Assembly: GCA_029582155.1 (NCBI GenBank)
Contig: CM055896.1
Location: 10,347,463 to 10,411,462 of the forward strand
Origin: Panopea generosa
Lineage: Eukaryota > Mollusca > Bivalvia > Adapedonta > Hiatellidae
Reading direction: 5' to 3'
Length of the DNA stretch: 64,000 nt
The number at the start of each line of letters is the position of its first letter. Position 1 is the first letter of the stretch. Shown in pieces: positions 35,516 to 46,415 of the stretch. The position numbers and the translations under genes are program-made. The notes under the pieces were generated by a model that saw only the letters and a list, made by a program, of their open reading frames with translations, searched no databases and was not told where the DNA came from.

Positions 35516-35928
35516 TCAAGTTGGTGATACTAAAGCACCGTTGAATGTTGCAACAATGCCTCTAAATAAATATTGAAATCCATGACAATACACATGAACA
35601 CCGTCACCAACAACTAATGTCAGATATACAGACGCAGATGCACCATGAAAACGGCCTGCTACAGCCGACGGTTCGTGTGCATTAGCGACAGCAATATTAT
35701 GTCCGTTATGTTGTATGTAACACGATGAAGCACCTGCTGTACCTGAATGCAATATTGAAATATCAAAACTATAGATGCCCGGTACACCACACGTGAACTC
35801 CCCTGACGTTACGTTGTATCCACTGCCCATATTCGTTACAATCGTTCTATAAATAACAACACCACTATCGGTCCCTCCATTACTGAGGGTACTCCGTGGG
35901 TTATTAACAGAGAAGACGACAACTGGAG
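35516..35928 (-). CDS. C1q-domain exon, copy 1 (terminal)
   Basis: The acceptor is a strong pyrimidine tract (TTTTCTCCTCCAG) and the first two bases complete a GCT codon. It encodes PVVVFSVNNPRSTLSNGGT.. to FNGALVSPT and a TGA stop. C1q hallmarks are GEFTCGVPGIYSFDIS (the G-x-Y-x-F core), a VYLTLVVGDGVHVY strand and a closing F.GALV. There is a sequon in GYNVTSG. The same frame stays open upstream to an ATG at 35984-35986, but that stretch is intron. Compared with copy 2, about 36 of 137 residues differ, half of them in the loop region from HSGTAG to FHGASA. Confidence 0.9.
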
Positions 35929-38900
35929 CTGGAGGAGAAAACAGATTTGATAATCTCGACTGGCAGATCGTCATAAAACGCTGCATATAGTTTTAATACA
36001 TGATACAACTTTGTAGATTGTAGTAGAGCATGTATAGTTGACACATTCTGTTAAATATCTTAAAAATGAGATTATCGTAGTCTCAGTATCCTTATATTTT
36101 ATTTATAATCTATTGTGATTAATGATTTCTTTATTTAATATCTTAAAAATGTGACACAATTCGTGTATCTATATTAAAAAAGCAATCATTATTGTTGGTA
36201 CATGTTTTTTTTTTAGTTAAAAACATTACAATTTTGCAAAATACATTTTAAGCGTTTTGAAACCGTCGCATTTAAGGTTGATCGCGATATTCCTATCGGC
36301 TTTTTTGACATCTGGCGTAAATTATCAAAATTCTGTACACTTTCGTTTTAGCATTTTTGGATATAGTACCGACGTTTCTCGTTTTCAGCGCCCTAGAAGT
36401 ACGTATTTTTCACACAAATCTTGCCGTGTTTCCCTTATAAAAAAGTAAATAATAATTCAAATATTGTTTTTGAATTATTTATCCTGCGATAAGACAGGAT
36501 AAACAAATAGAACACAAATTGTGTTACCTTTACATCTAATTATTGAGGCCCTCCCGGGGGTTTTGGAGATCTGGAGAACATGGCAATTTTTTTCAGAGAT
36601 CTGGGGAACATTGGCCATTATTTTCAGAGATCCAGGGATCAAAGGCCTAATTTTAGAGATATAGAGATATTGTCCTTAATGAAAAAAAGTACCTAATTTG
36701 ATCAATTTTATCAGAGACATATAAACAGAGATAAGCAACTGGAGGCACTTATCTAAATTTCAGGTGGCACATTTTGGCTTTTTCTAGTTTAGTTCGGACT
36801 TACTTATTTTACTTCGATTTTGAAACAAGTTCTTACGACTTAGACAAATCACGCTCGAAGTCTTCCCGGGTTTAACCAGTTCTAAGCACATGTGGAAAAA
36901 GTGTCTTGCTCAAGGACACCACACATATTCGTGGCGAAGGATTGAAATACCCACGACCCTCCGATCACGGGTTCGGTGCTTTACCACTAGATCACGTGGC
37001 GTTTTCTAAATCATGGAAACACACATCCTCCAGAATCAAACAACATACTTTTGTGATTATGATATCAAAAGAAAGGGCTTGATTTGGGAGATTATTTTTT
37101 TCTTTTTTAAATTTAAAGAAATGAAGAATTTTACGCTTAAAGTTTTTTTGTGTCATCGTTTTCTCTTTTTTAGCCCATTTTTGAAATAAGAAATAAAGAA
37201 AACCACTTCAATAAATGTCAATATGAAACTTTCGCCACCGATGGAAAACTTACTGCTTCATCTTTCCACCTAATATTTCTATTTTTATCGTGTTTTGTTT
37301 AAACGTACATGGCATTTGTTAAATCAAGACTACCGTTTTTTGTTTAAAATCTTTTTTTCCGTTAAATTTCAACATATTTCGATTTCAATCCATAATAATT
37401 TAATTTCAGAAAAAAAAATTAAATAATTGATAGATGTAATTGGTCATATTTTTTATCAGCTTTACTTTGGCACCAAAATTGTTAAATTCAGACCAAGATT
37501 CGAAGAGTTATTATAGAAATGCTAAAAGTGCCATGGACATTATATTACTATTAACCTGCCAGTTTCTGTAATTAAGTAACTGATTTTATGTATAATTTTT
37601 ATACTTGATTATAATTTAATTTTAAAATGAGATGTCGACTGCTTGAAACAGCTTTTGACAGCTTTGGGGGTTTCTTACGTGTTATTCTGGGCCCCTGCAC
37701 AACTTCATCCCATAATCGTATGTACTCGAAATAAATTTTGGATGGTAATTCCGACAAAAGATATATTTACATTACCGACGAGTAAAGGCAGAATAGTGCA
37801 GTGGTTAATGTCGTCGATTTCGGAATGTAAGGACTGGTGTTCAATCCCACCCGGCATCTACTATTTTTTATTAGATCGTGTTTACACAATAAAGTCAATT
37901 TTTTATGTGTATTTATAATTATTTATGTGTATTGTAAATTAACCGTTCAGCTGTTCAATTTTTTTTATCTCTTCTGTCCTTCCATCGATATCTTCTTTGA
38001 CTCTACTTGCCAAAGGCGAGCAGGGCTTATGTCGTGGTAAATTGTCCGTCGTCCATTCGTTAACCTTTTTCTTGTAGAAGCTATAGCATCCCCAACATTT
38101 TTCAAAGAATCTTATCCAAACTCGCACAGCATTTGTATAACCACAAACTCCTGAAGTTCTTGAACCAGCGTGATTGAACCACAAATGCTCCATGCCACAG
38201 GCCTTACAAGCACATTTTTAAGGAAACTTAAAAAACACCTTTTCTCTGAAAGTTCAAGCCATAGACCATAGATATTTTAAACAAGGAAAAGAAGACAGTA
38301 CATGGATTTTTTTAATATGATGTTGTGTAAATAATAATAGAGAAGATTATAGTAGACGTTTTACTTAAGGAAACACTAGTTGGTACTTTCAGGGAACTAT
38401 GTTTAAAACTTTTGGAGATCTGGGGAACAATAGGCATTACTTTAAGAGTTCCAGTGAACAGGGACCCCCCATGGGAGGGTCTCATTATTACGACGGGGTT
38501 GATTAAAACGCGGGTGATTTCAGATGACGTCAAGAGAACGCCATGTAAAACGTAATATACGACGTCGTCCGAAATCGCAGGCAAGCGTCGTGTGTTTTTA
38601 AATGGTTCAATTTTGATTTAAATTGCAATTTTTAAAAAAAACATTTTTTGGTCATATTATAGTGAAATAAATAATAGTGGAAAAAAAGTTTAACATACGT
38701 GAAATTAAAGAACTTGTATCTGATTGTTATTTTTCGCAACCATCAGTGAATGTTCAAATTCCTTGTTTTTAAACCCGCGTATTATATTTTAAATCCCGTC
38801 GTATTGATAAAATGTAAAAGAATCGCAAATTTTACTTTATCTGTATAAAATTTATACTCTTATAACAGGAAATAAAATAAGTAATTTAAAAGTGTTATTA

Positions 38901-41900
38901 AAAAAATAACAATTAATATTGATCATAATATAAGGGAAAAAGGCAAAAGTCTTCCGGAAAATACGTACTGATAAGAGGCGTTGTTATGAATCTGTTAGTT
39001 GGATAAACTGCTAGTAAAATCAAACTAAACTCTACCTGGACACGCATGCGTATTGCACGTGTGATATTCATCATCTTGCCCAACACATTGTTTCCCTAAA
39101 ATGGAAGGACTTGGGTTATCGCAGGATCTTGACCTCGATACCAATCCGCCGTTACAGGACGCCGAACAAACTGACCAGGTAGTCCAAGCTGACCAACCCC
39201 CATCTACAATTGACTATGACATATCAAGACATGATACACAATCTATTTTTGTTTAATATGCTACAACACCATTTAAAACATTATTATAATGTTATTTAAT
39301 TATAGATTACGTGTATACGTTTTAACGCTCTTCTAATTATTTTTAAAATGTAGTATATTATATAAATTTAACTGTTTTTTAACTAAATATATTATGCACG
39401 TTTATAGTGAAAAGCAGAATTTACGTCGAGTTGAAACATAAATAAACAACGTGATTTTGTCAGTTAATTTGATATTGAAATGATGTGTTGCAATTATAAA
39501 TGATTAATAGATACAAAAGTAAGTGTACAAAACCGAAATATTTAAAATTACCTGTGCAGGCTCCCGGGAGACACACGCGGTCATCTCTTGCGCCCCCAAA
39601 GCAAGGATTTTCGTCTGGGCCAGGGTACGGCCGACTACAACTGCGTTCTCTGTGCTGTAATCCAACACCACAAGACACACTACAAGATCCCCACGCTGAC
39701 CATCCACTCCAACCACTGTGTACTGTAATAGATAGAGTCTAATAAAGAAGAGTTATGGCCCTTGTTTAATTTTGAAATATTAGTAACGTTTACTGCTAAG
39801 GTTACTATCGTCATACAGATACCAAACATATTAATAAGAATTAATTGAAAAGTGACTAAGTTTCATCTACATGCACATACTTTCCGAAGTCGTTCAAAAC
39901 CCGATTGGAACGACCACAACTTTAATAGTGTACATGCCCAGTAAGAGATGAAGCATTTAACGACCAAAGCAGCACAGTCACAATAAATACAGACACTAAC
40001 TATAATGATGGTAAGCACAAAACAAAAATACAGAGAAAACGAACACTACTATTAAATTGCAATATATTTACAACATCCAGTCCCAGTGTGCTGTATGTTT
40101 AAACGTAAACGTAGACTACCAGGCAGTTATGACATAATACTGATAATTATAACATGAGTATCGCATAAACGTATATGACTGTACTGTAACGGACAGAGGC
40201 CACACCATTTACGACAGACCGTCTTGGCATGGGCCACATCACCGCAAATGTTGAAGGTTCCACTGATTAGTTCACAGTTATAGTCCGGGTCATCATGGCA
40301 TTGGCCGTCAGTGTTGGTTATTACTGAACGTATTATATAGAACATTAATATAATTGGTAGAAATACTAAAACAAACGTAAGTGATAATGTGTCTATTCAC
40401 TAACCAATAATATGAAAATAAAAAGATACACCTTACACTACGCCTTTGTTATTAATATTATTAATAACTGAATTACATACTTCTAGCTGAGATCAGCAGA
40501 AACTGTTATAAAAGAAGCATTGGATAAATATTGGTAAACAGTAAATTCGGTAATTGTATTATCCCAAATATTTTGCTGCCTTGTAAAGAAATAACAGCAA
40601 CACTTGCGTTAGTTCTTATAATTTACTGAATAGTAAAACAACGATACGTGTATTGTCGCCAATACTTTAGTGACCAGTAATATAGAAACGATGACACTTA
40701 CATTATTCGATTGGATACACATTAGCGACAATACAGGCATTATTCCTAATACCTAACCAATTGGATACACATTAGCAACAATACAGGCATTATTACCAAT
40801 ACCTAACCAATTGGATACACATTTGCGACAATACTTGAATTATTCCCAATACCTAACCGATTGGATACACATTAGTGACAATACTTGAATTATACCCAAT
40901 ACCTAACCAATTGGATACACATTTGCGACAATACTTGAATTATTCCCAATACCTAACCGATTGGATACACATTAGCGATAATACTTAAATTATTCCCAAT
41001 ACCTAACCGATTGGATATACATTAACGACAATACTTGAATTATTCCCAATACCTAATTGATTGGATACACATAAGCGACAATACTTGAATTATACCCAAT
41101 ACCTAACCGATTGGATACACATTAGCGACAATACTTTAATTATACCCAATACCTATCCGATTGGATACACATTGGCGACAATACTTGAATTATTCCCAAT
41201 ATCTAACGGATTGGATACACATTAGCGACAATACTTGAATTATACCCAATACCTATCCGATTGGATACACATAGGCGACACTACTTGAATTATTCCCAAT
41301 TCCTAACCGATTGAATACACATTAGCGACAATACTTGAATTATACCCAATACCTAACGGATTGGATACACATTAGCGACAATACTTGAATTATTCCCAAT
41401 ACCTAACCGATTGGATACACATTAACGACAATACTTGCATTATTCCTAATACTTTACTGACTGGTAAAATAGTAACAACAATACTTGAATTATTTCCCAA
41501 TTCTTTTAGACTAGGAAACAATAGCGACCAATACTATTGTATTCTTCTATATAACCTTACTTTGTGTAGGGTTGTTGCAAATCTTTTTGTTACAGTAGTC
41601 CGTCCCACAACACTGTTGACAACCAATGGATGACTGGCTGCTACGATCGTCCAACTTCCTCCCCACTATTGATACAGGACCGGCTGTACTCGTTCTTATG
41701 CATTGCTGTGGATGAAAAAGTAGTTTGTGTTTTCAATGAAATACACTAAAGAAAAATACACAATCAACAAAAGTGGTTATCACTTCTTTTGTACAAATAA
41801 CTTATCCATTTGTGAATATATACCCCGTTCACACTTCATAAAACTGACTTTCAGTTCATCCATGTGTCTCTACTACAATACTTTAAGTGTGATTATAATG

Positions 41901-44104
41901 TGAAACCAAACAATAAAGGGTTGTTATTCAACCGCGTACTGCTAAGAACATAACAACTGAAAAATGTACCATCCATGTTTAGAAATATTAGTCTTGTAGT
42001 TTAGTCAAGGAACCTCGTTGGTTTGATGCTGATGAAAAAAATTATTGGCGAATATAAATAGTAAAACATTAATGTTTACTTACTGCAGATGTTCTGCATC
42101 CTAGAGTGAAATCAGTGTTGTTCCCTAAACCTCTTGCCTCTGTGAAACATTCCTGAAATATGAACGTACAAATATGAAAAAATAAAGGGAATGGACGAAT
42201 CCAATGTTAAGAGAACTTGTGACCAGATATTTTTGTATATAATTGTATTTGATTTATATGCATTATATAATATATTATATGGCGATAAAATATGTTTCAT
42301 CTATAAGAAATGAACTTGACAATATCGTTTCGAAACATTTCACAGACAGTCCTACACTATTGTTAAAAACGAAATGTGGGCGGTACAGTCAGTGCTTTAA
42401 AGACCTTATCTAATAGGTTAGTGGGCAGTTAAAGTATGTTTCAATGTAAGAACAGTTATTCAATATTTCAAAGATAACAGGTTTTAAATTTGTTTTTGTA
42501 CAAATTGTTTATTCGTTAATGTTTGATTAACAACAGTTATATTTATTCTATGAGTTATGAGAACAGCTCACCTCATCCAACGAGCACTTGACTGCTGATA
42601 AACAGTCAGATATGTTTGGAATATTGGTACAAGAAAAACATTCCAATGTTTCTGAAAATAATTTCATATCAAATATTATATTCAATAAAACCATAGATGA
42701 ATTTGCAGACATTGTCATACGTTTGTCAGTATATGTTAACGGGTAAAAGCTATAACTACTTGGTTTATGTCATCGAGGGCTAACAAACGTTCGATTAAGC
42801 TAACTACACTTTTCTATAATCTAGGAATGGGTTAACCGGTACCGATCGCAACCATTGCTGCATTTAACCGATACCTTTCACACAGAGAGGCAATGCTGTA
42901 TATCAATCATCACGGAGACTATGGGTGGGTGGGGATTTAAAAACGCGTCCCCTGAATTGATAGTCAGACGCTCTATTGATTGAGATCACCGGACTAGAAT
43001 GACGATCATAATAATAGCTATGATGTAATAAAACCAAAATTGCTTTATATAACGTCATTCTCCTATGATTTTGCTTATGGAAAATATTCACCAAACCAGA
43101 TGCTTATGTGATCAATCATTTTATCATTACAAAGCATATTTCAAAATCTCTATCATAGAACGTTCGCCGTTACTCAATGTTTTTATTATCAATGGTATTA
43201 AACTTTCTGATTGATTTGAACAATGGCGCCCGTTTGTTATGGTTCGAACACTGTATACTGCTGAACCTGGTACTGAGAGTGCTAAGAGACGTGACAGGTG
43301 CTGCATATTCCATTATCCCACTTGAACAGACTCGTACAATATGAAATAAACATATCAGAAAAGTTAGTAGACTATATTCGTCTCTCTTCATATACTACTA
43401 AAATATAATTTGTTTTACAGAATGCTTATCATGAACTTTCAACATTCCCTTTAATTTTTTTTCATGTTTGCATGTGACATGTAATGTGTAAGAAGAAAAC
43501 ATGCTGAAATGTAAACTTTGTTACATGTTATACGTACTGCAATGTAAACTTTGTTACATGTTATACGTACATGTCATACGTACTGCAATGTAAACTTTAT
43601 TACAAATAAAAATATGCAAGGCAGCTTTGTAATCTAATCCATTTAAATACGATACATATTAAAACTATATTGCATTACTATAATTATATTGACCAAAAGA
43701 TGACGTCATTGTTGATTGCTGCAATTGGTTAGTAACATAAGCTTAATATTTTTTAAGTTTAATATATATAAAACTGATAAAAATCAGAATCTTTGTAACA
43801 TTAGCCAAGTTTTGATTTGATGACAGCAGCCCGTTAACAATATTTTAAATATTGGATTACCTGATACATGGACATGCCAGACCGCCAGTAGAACTGTCAA
43901 TAAACCAACACCTTAAAGTATAAATAGAGAACAGCGTAATATAACTAACTCTACTACTACATATGGCTATTTTCAAATCAAGACGTAATTCAAACGATGT
44001 AACTTACATCACATGGTTTAAGCCATTTCCTTTATTAAATACACCAATGTAAATTTAAATAGATATGTACTAAAAGTTTAAAAGTAAGATCTACCTGAAT
44101 GCAT
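35516..44104 (-). CDS. Secreted LU-ShKT-TSP1-TSP1-C1q protein, copy 1 (eight exons)
   Basis: The exons, in transcript order, are 44095-44104, 43861-43911, 42572-42651, 42084-42152, 41561-41705, 40180-40323, 39552-39722, 39036-39203 and 35516-35928 (nine segments, the first only ten coding bases). Phases agree at every junction. The chain reads: signal peptide starting MHSGVGLLTVLLAVW, LU domain with ten cysteines ending CCGTDYCNKKIC, a six-cysteine ShKT-like domain, two TSP1 repeats (WSxW..CSxSC type), and a C-terminal C1q domain of about 130 residues. The product should be extracellular; C1q domains usually trimerise and bind ligands. The donor after the ShKT exon is weak, and one TSP1 exon found in copy 2 is absent. 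I know of no described family with this order. Homologous copy at 56270-64000. Confidence 0.65.
36793..37002 (-). repeat. tRNA-derived SINE, family 3, nested in the TIR element
   Basis: The tRNA-like head is at the right (complement of CGACCCTCCGATCACGGGTT and GCTTTACCACTAGATCACG), and the body matches 30435-30645. Confidence 0.65.
37776..37860 (+). repeat. tRNA-like SINE head
   Basis: CAGAATAGTGCAGTGGTTAA (box A-like) and ACTGGTGTTCAATCCCACCC (box B-like) are spaced as in a tRNA. The body downstream is short and AT-rich. It lies inside the 1.94 kb insertion. Confidence 0.45.
37939..38193 (-). CDS. Short Cys-rich open frame inside the TIR element, unknown
   Basis: The 84-codon frame starts MEHLWFNHAGSRTSGVCGY and has FFEKCWGCYSFYKKK, ending in a charged stretch with EEIKKIEQLNG and TAA. 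Residues before the ATG continue in frame as KCACKACG, so a C-x-C-x2-C cluster precedes it. It has mixed composition, unlike the AT-rich random frames nearby. It lies wholly inside the element absent from copy 2, so it may be an element gene fragment or a captured exon. I do not recognise it. Confidence 0.3.
   Translation of the reverse strand: MEHLWFNHAGSRTSGVCGYTNAVRVWIRFFEKCWGCYSFYKKKVNEWTTDNLPRHKPCSPLASRVKEDIDGRTEEIKKIEQLNG
39036..39203 (-). CDS. TSP1 repeat exon (C1q-proximal), copy 1
   Basis: The exon is 168 nt, phase 1 to phase 1, with acceptor TCAATTGTAG and donor GTAGAG. It encodes DGGWSAWTTWSVCSASCNG, then six cysteines in total ending HTCNTHACPG. This is the thrombospondin type 1 pattern W..W..CS..C. 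Only about 8 of 168 bases differ from copy 2. Confidence 0.9.
39552..39722 (-). CDS. TSP1 repeat exon, copy 1
   Basis: The exon is 171 nt, phase 1 to phase 1, with acceptor CTATTACAG and donor GTAATT. It encodes HSGWSGWSAWGSCSVSCG, then RPYPGPDENPCFGG and VCLPGACTG. The CSVSCG motif fits the O-fucosylation consensus of TSP1 repeats. Confidence 0.9.
40180..40323 (-). CDS. ShKT-like exon, copy 1
   Basis: It encodes ITNTDGQCHDDPDYNCEL then FNICGDVAHAKTVCRKWCG and LCPL, with six cysteines spaced as in ShKT domains. The acceptor is ACGTTCAG. At the place where copy 2 has the donor TTAG|GTGTGT, copy 1 reads TTACAGTACAG. The nearest donor that keeps phase 1 is ACA|GTCATA, which is weak and sets the end given here. 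Homology alone would end the domain near 40186. Confidence 0.7.
40690..41450. repeat. 50 bp minisatellite, about 15 copies, copy 1 intron
   Basis: The unit is CCGATTGGATACACATTAGC then GACAATACTTGAATTATTCC and CAATACCTAA. The matching intron of copy 2 (about 60750-61060) has only a few diverged, related units, so the expansion is specific to copy 1. Confidence 0.93.
41561..41705 (-). CDS. LU-domain exon 3, copy 1
   Basis: The exon is 145 nt, phase 0 to 1, with acceptor TTCATCCACAG and donor A|GTAAGG. It encodes QCIRTSTAGPVSIVGRKL, a single DDRSSQSS segment, then GCQQCCGTDYCNKKIC. The CCxxDxCN ending is the signature of Ly6/uPAR three-finger domains. In copy 2 the DDRSSQSS segment is tandemly repeated. 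Confidence 0.88.
42084..42152 (-). CDS. LU-domain exon 2, copy 1
   Basis: The exon is 69 nt, phase 0 to 0, with acceptor ATATTTCAG and donor GTAAGT. It encodes ECFTEARGLGNNTDFTLGC then RTSA. The frame is open here; copy 2 has a stop at the Leu codon after ARG. Confidence 0.85.
42572..42651 (-). CDS. LU-domain exon 1, copy 1
   Basis: The exon is 80 nt, phase 1 to 0, with acceptor TTATTTTCAG and donor GTGAGC. It encodes ETLECFSCTNIPNISDC then LSAVKCSLDE. The C-x2-C start just after the signal peptide is typical of LU domains. Confidence 0.85.
42805..42998 (-). repeat. tRNA-derived SINE, family 4, in a copy 1 intron
   Basis: It matches 16520-16730 (ACCGATACCTTTCACAC, ATCAATCATCACGGAGACT, CCCCTGAATTGATAG). 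The corresponding intron of copy 2 (62700-62930) lacks it, so it probably inserted after the duplication. Confidence 0.5.
43861..43911 (-). CDS. Signal-peptide exon, copy 1
   Basis: The exon is 51 nt, phase 1 to 1, with acceptor TACTTTAAG and donor GTAATC. It encodes VGLLTVLLAVWHVHVS, a hydrophobic core followed by a plausible cleavage site before ETLECFSC. It was found by phase and hydrophobicity, not by a long open frame. Confidence 0.65.
44095..44104 (-). CDS. Start-codon exon, copy 1
   Basis: ATGCATTCAG is followed by a GTAGATC donor. It supplies M-H-S and the first base of a Gly codon completed by the next exon. With that exon it makes a complete signal peptide. A TATA-like box lies about 40 bases upstream of the ATG. 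Confidence 0.6.
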
Positions 44105-44140
44105 GGTACGCCTTTTGTCAAACTTATGCCTGAAGGAAAA

Positions 44141-44149
44141 CTTATATAG
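44141..44149 (-). promoter_or_regulatory. Candidate TATA box of copy 1
   Basis: CTATATAAG on the minus strand is centred about 41 bases upstream of the ATG, with CCAAT at about 44160. A start site 25-30 bases downstream would leave a 5' UTR of roughly a dozen bases. Confidence 0.4.
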
Positions 44150-46371
44150 CAAAATAATTGGAACTTTGGTGATAACACAATCCTAATTCGTTTGTAGACG
44201 AAGTATTATTAGTAATTAGAACATCACGATGTTGGCACACAACAGGACATGACAGAATATAAGTCGTTTCTAGAAATAGAAGAAGGGCTATCCTACCGGC
44301 AGGACATAAACCTAACTGACATGTCACGATTTGCTACGACTAACACTAGTGCAGTTCAAATTTAGTAATGTCTTAATATTCTTATCTTTGTAGACTATAC
44401 TAATTTACGATAAAGCAAACACTTGAGCTGCATTTAATGTCATCTGACGACACTAACAAAGATAATGGTTCCAACAGATCTACTTATTTAAAATGGTTGA
44501 ACTATCGCGTATATATGATAAATGATTCCATTATCACTGCAAGAAACCAGGATTATAACTAGTCAAGCCGTGAAGAAGTCCTATCTATAACATGTTCTAA
44601 TTCCAAAAAAAAAAATGGAAAAAAGAATTTATTGGGATTTTATGGTGTACCAATATATAAAGGTATATAATATGGCACCAGCCTGGAAAAATCCAGAATC
44701 ATTCTCGATGAACAAAACACCCACATAAAAATGCATACTGAAAAAAAATCAACAAATTATGGTTATGAAAAATACAACTACGGAGCAAATTATATTCAAT
44801 ATTTAATTAGCAGCAACGTGCGGGAGATACGTATTATTACCACCACTCATTTATTCGTAGAAAGAAACCAAGGTCATTAGTCTTCATTGTAACTTGATCG
44901 TGTGTATTAAGGAAACCAAAAGCAATTACATTATATATGTTAATAACAAACTCAATCTTCGATCTGTTCAACCACTATTTAGATTTCAACTGGTCTGAAA
45001 TATTAAACAAACATATTTGGGTGTTCTCGCCAAAGTTTTTAAAGTTTGTGATTGCATCGGCTAGCGCATTTGTTCGAACAGAATAAACATTGGAAACCAC
45101 AGAGACAGTGTACAGAGCAAGGACTCATTGAACATAGCTAAACGACAACGAAAACACAAACAATGAATATTTTAAATAAAGGACTAAGGATAAAACAAAA
45201 ATAATATAAACATATCTAAGATATAACAGGAATTTCTGTCTTGGAACGTCTCTAACAAAACGGCCATCATAGGGTTTAAACATTGTTTATGTAATTGCTT
45301 GTATCAGGAAATAGGGAGTCATCAATCAAATATTGACAATAGCGTGTCCAAGTAAATGCAATAAAATCAAGTAAAAGTATATGCATGGCATCAATGCGTC
45401 ACAAAAATTTAAGTCAAGAAAGTGAGATTGTTTTTGTCGATAACTGAACTGGATTCAATATTCGAAATTGCGTCTAAATAGGTAGTTGTTGATTAAGGTC
45501 GCATTCAGTGTAAACTTGATGTAGTTGGCGTCCGAGCATGTACATGCAGTTGCTCATTGAGCATGCATTAAATGCCCCCTACTTAATATGATGTATATTT
45601 CCGTTGGCAAACTTATAATGAAATACTAGTACTAAATAATCAATAGAATTCAAATAAGGGTGGCTTTAAAGATGTATCAATGGAGACAAAACATTTGGTT
45701 TTACTCTTATTTGAACTTTATGGTTTGGTCAACCCTTACGGACTGAATGCAAGGATAGTGTAATTGTAGATCGTGATTTCAAATTTGTTCATTAACCAGT
45801 GAAATAGCAAATACACCACGAAAATGAAATAGACAATTTTTTACCAAAACTGTCAGCATCATTATTCCTTTTAATTAACACAATAAATTGTCGAATCAAT
45901 TATGAAAAATAAAATACAGTTTAACCGCTTATCAAAATACGCGTCCTTCCATTGACAGCGTCAAACAACTAATGCAAAATATTGGCCGCTTTCGCCGCCT
46001 CCTCGGTCAGTAATGAACTGTATCAATCTGTCATTAAGGTTATATATGAGCAGCAGTTATAGGTATCACATTCACACAACAGAAGTGATTTACAGGGAAT
46101 GTTTCCCAAAAAGCGGAAAAAACTTCCCAATTACAACTGGATGTCGAGCAAATTGTCTGTATAATTAAATGATTCACTTATAACTTGCAATCACTTTGTT
46201 GATAAATGTTTCTGCCAATTTTTTTTATTTTATCCACCGATTCCAATATTGCCAAATACCCGATCAAGTATAATAAAACACAGGCAACAGCTGTGGAAGA
46301 TAATCAGGAGTTAACTGTCATGTTTTGAAATATAAAGTTATAATAGAAACTATAAAAGCATGCTTTGTTGG

Positions 46372-46415
<44 letters not shown>

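Larger units (their letters stand above)
36545..38483. mobile_element. 1.94 kb TIR element inserted in copy 1 only
   Basis: Copy 2 has an uninterrupted CTAATTATTACGACGG at 57265-57280. Copy 1 has the element flanked by ATTATT on both sides (36539-36544 and 38484-38489), a 6 bp target duplication. The ends are inverted: GAGGCCCTCCCGGGGG on the left, and the reverse complement of the right end is GAGACCCTCCCATGGGG. A subterminal phrase TTTTGGAGATCTGGGGAACA occurs near both ends in direct orientation. It carries a SINE, a tRNA-like SINE head and a short Cys-rich frame. The superfamily is not recognised. Confidence 0.8.

Noticed and set aside
35929-35986. N-terminal extension of the C1q frame (MQRFMTICQSRLSN..)
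   Set aside because: It is intron read-through. A strong pyrimidine-AG acceptor in phase with the TSP1 exon lies at the start of the C1q domain in both copies.
44142-44327. 61-residue minus-strand frame with a hydrophobic stretch (RIALLLFLETTY)
   Set aside because: It sits upstream of the start exon and overlaps the TATA-like box; it does not splice in phase to the LU exons and is less fitting than the 44104 start.
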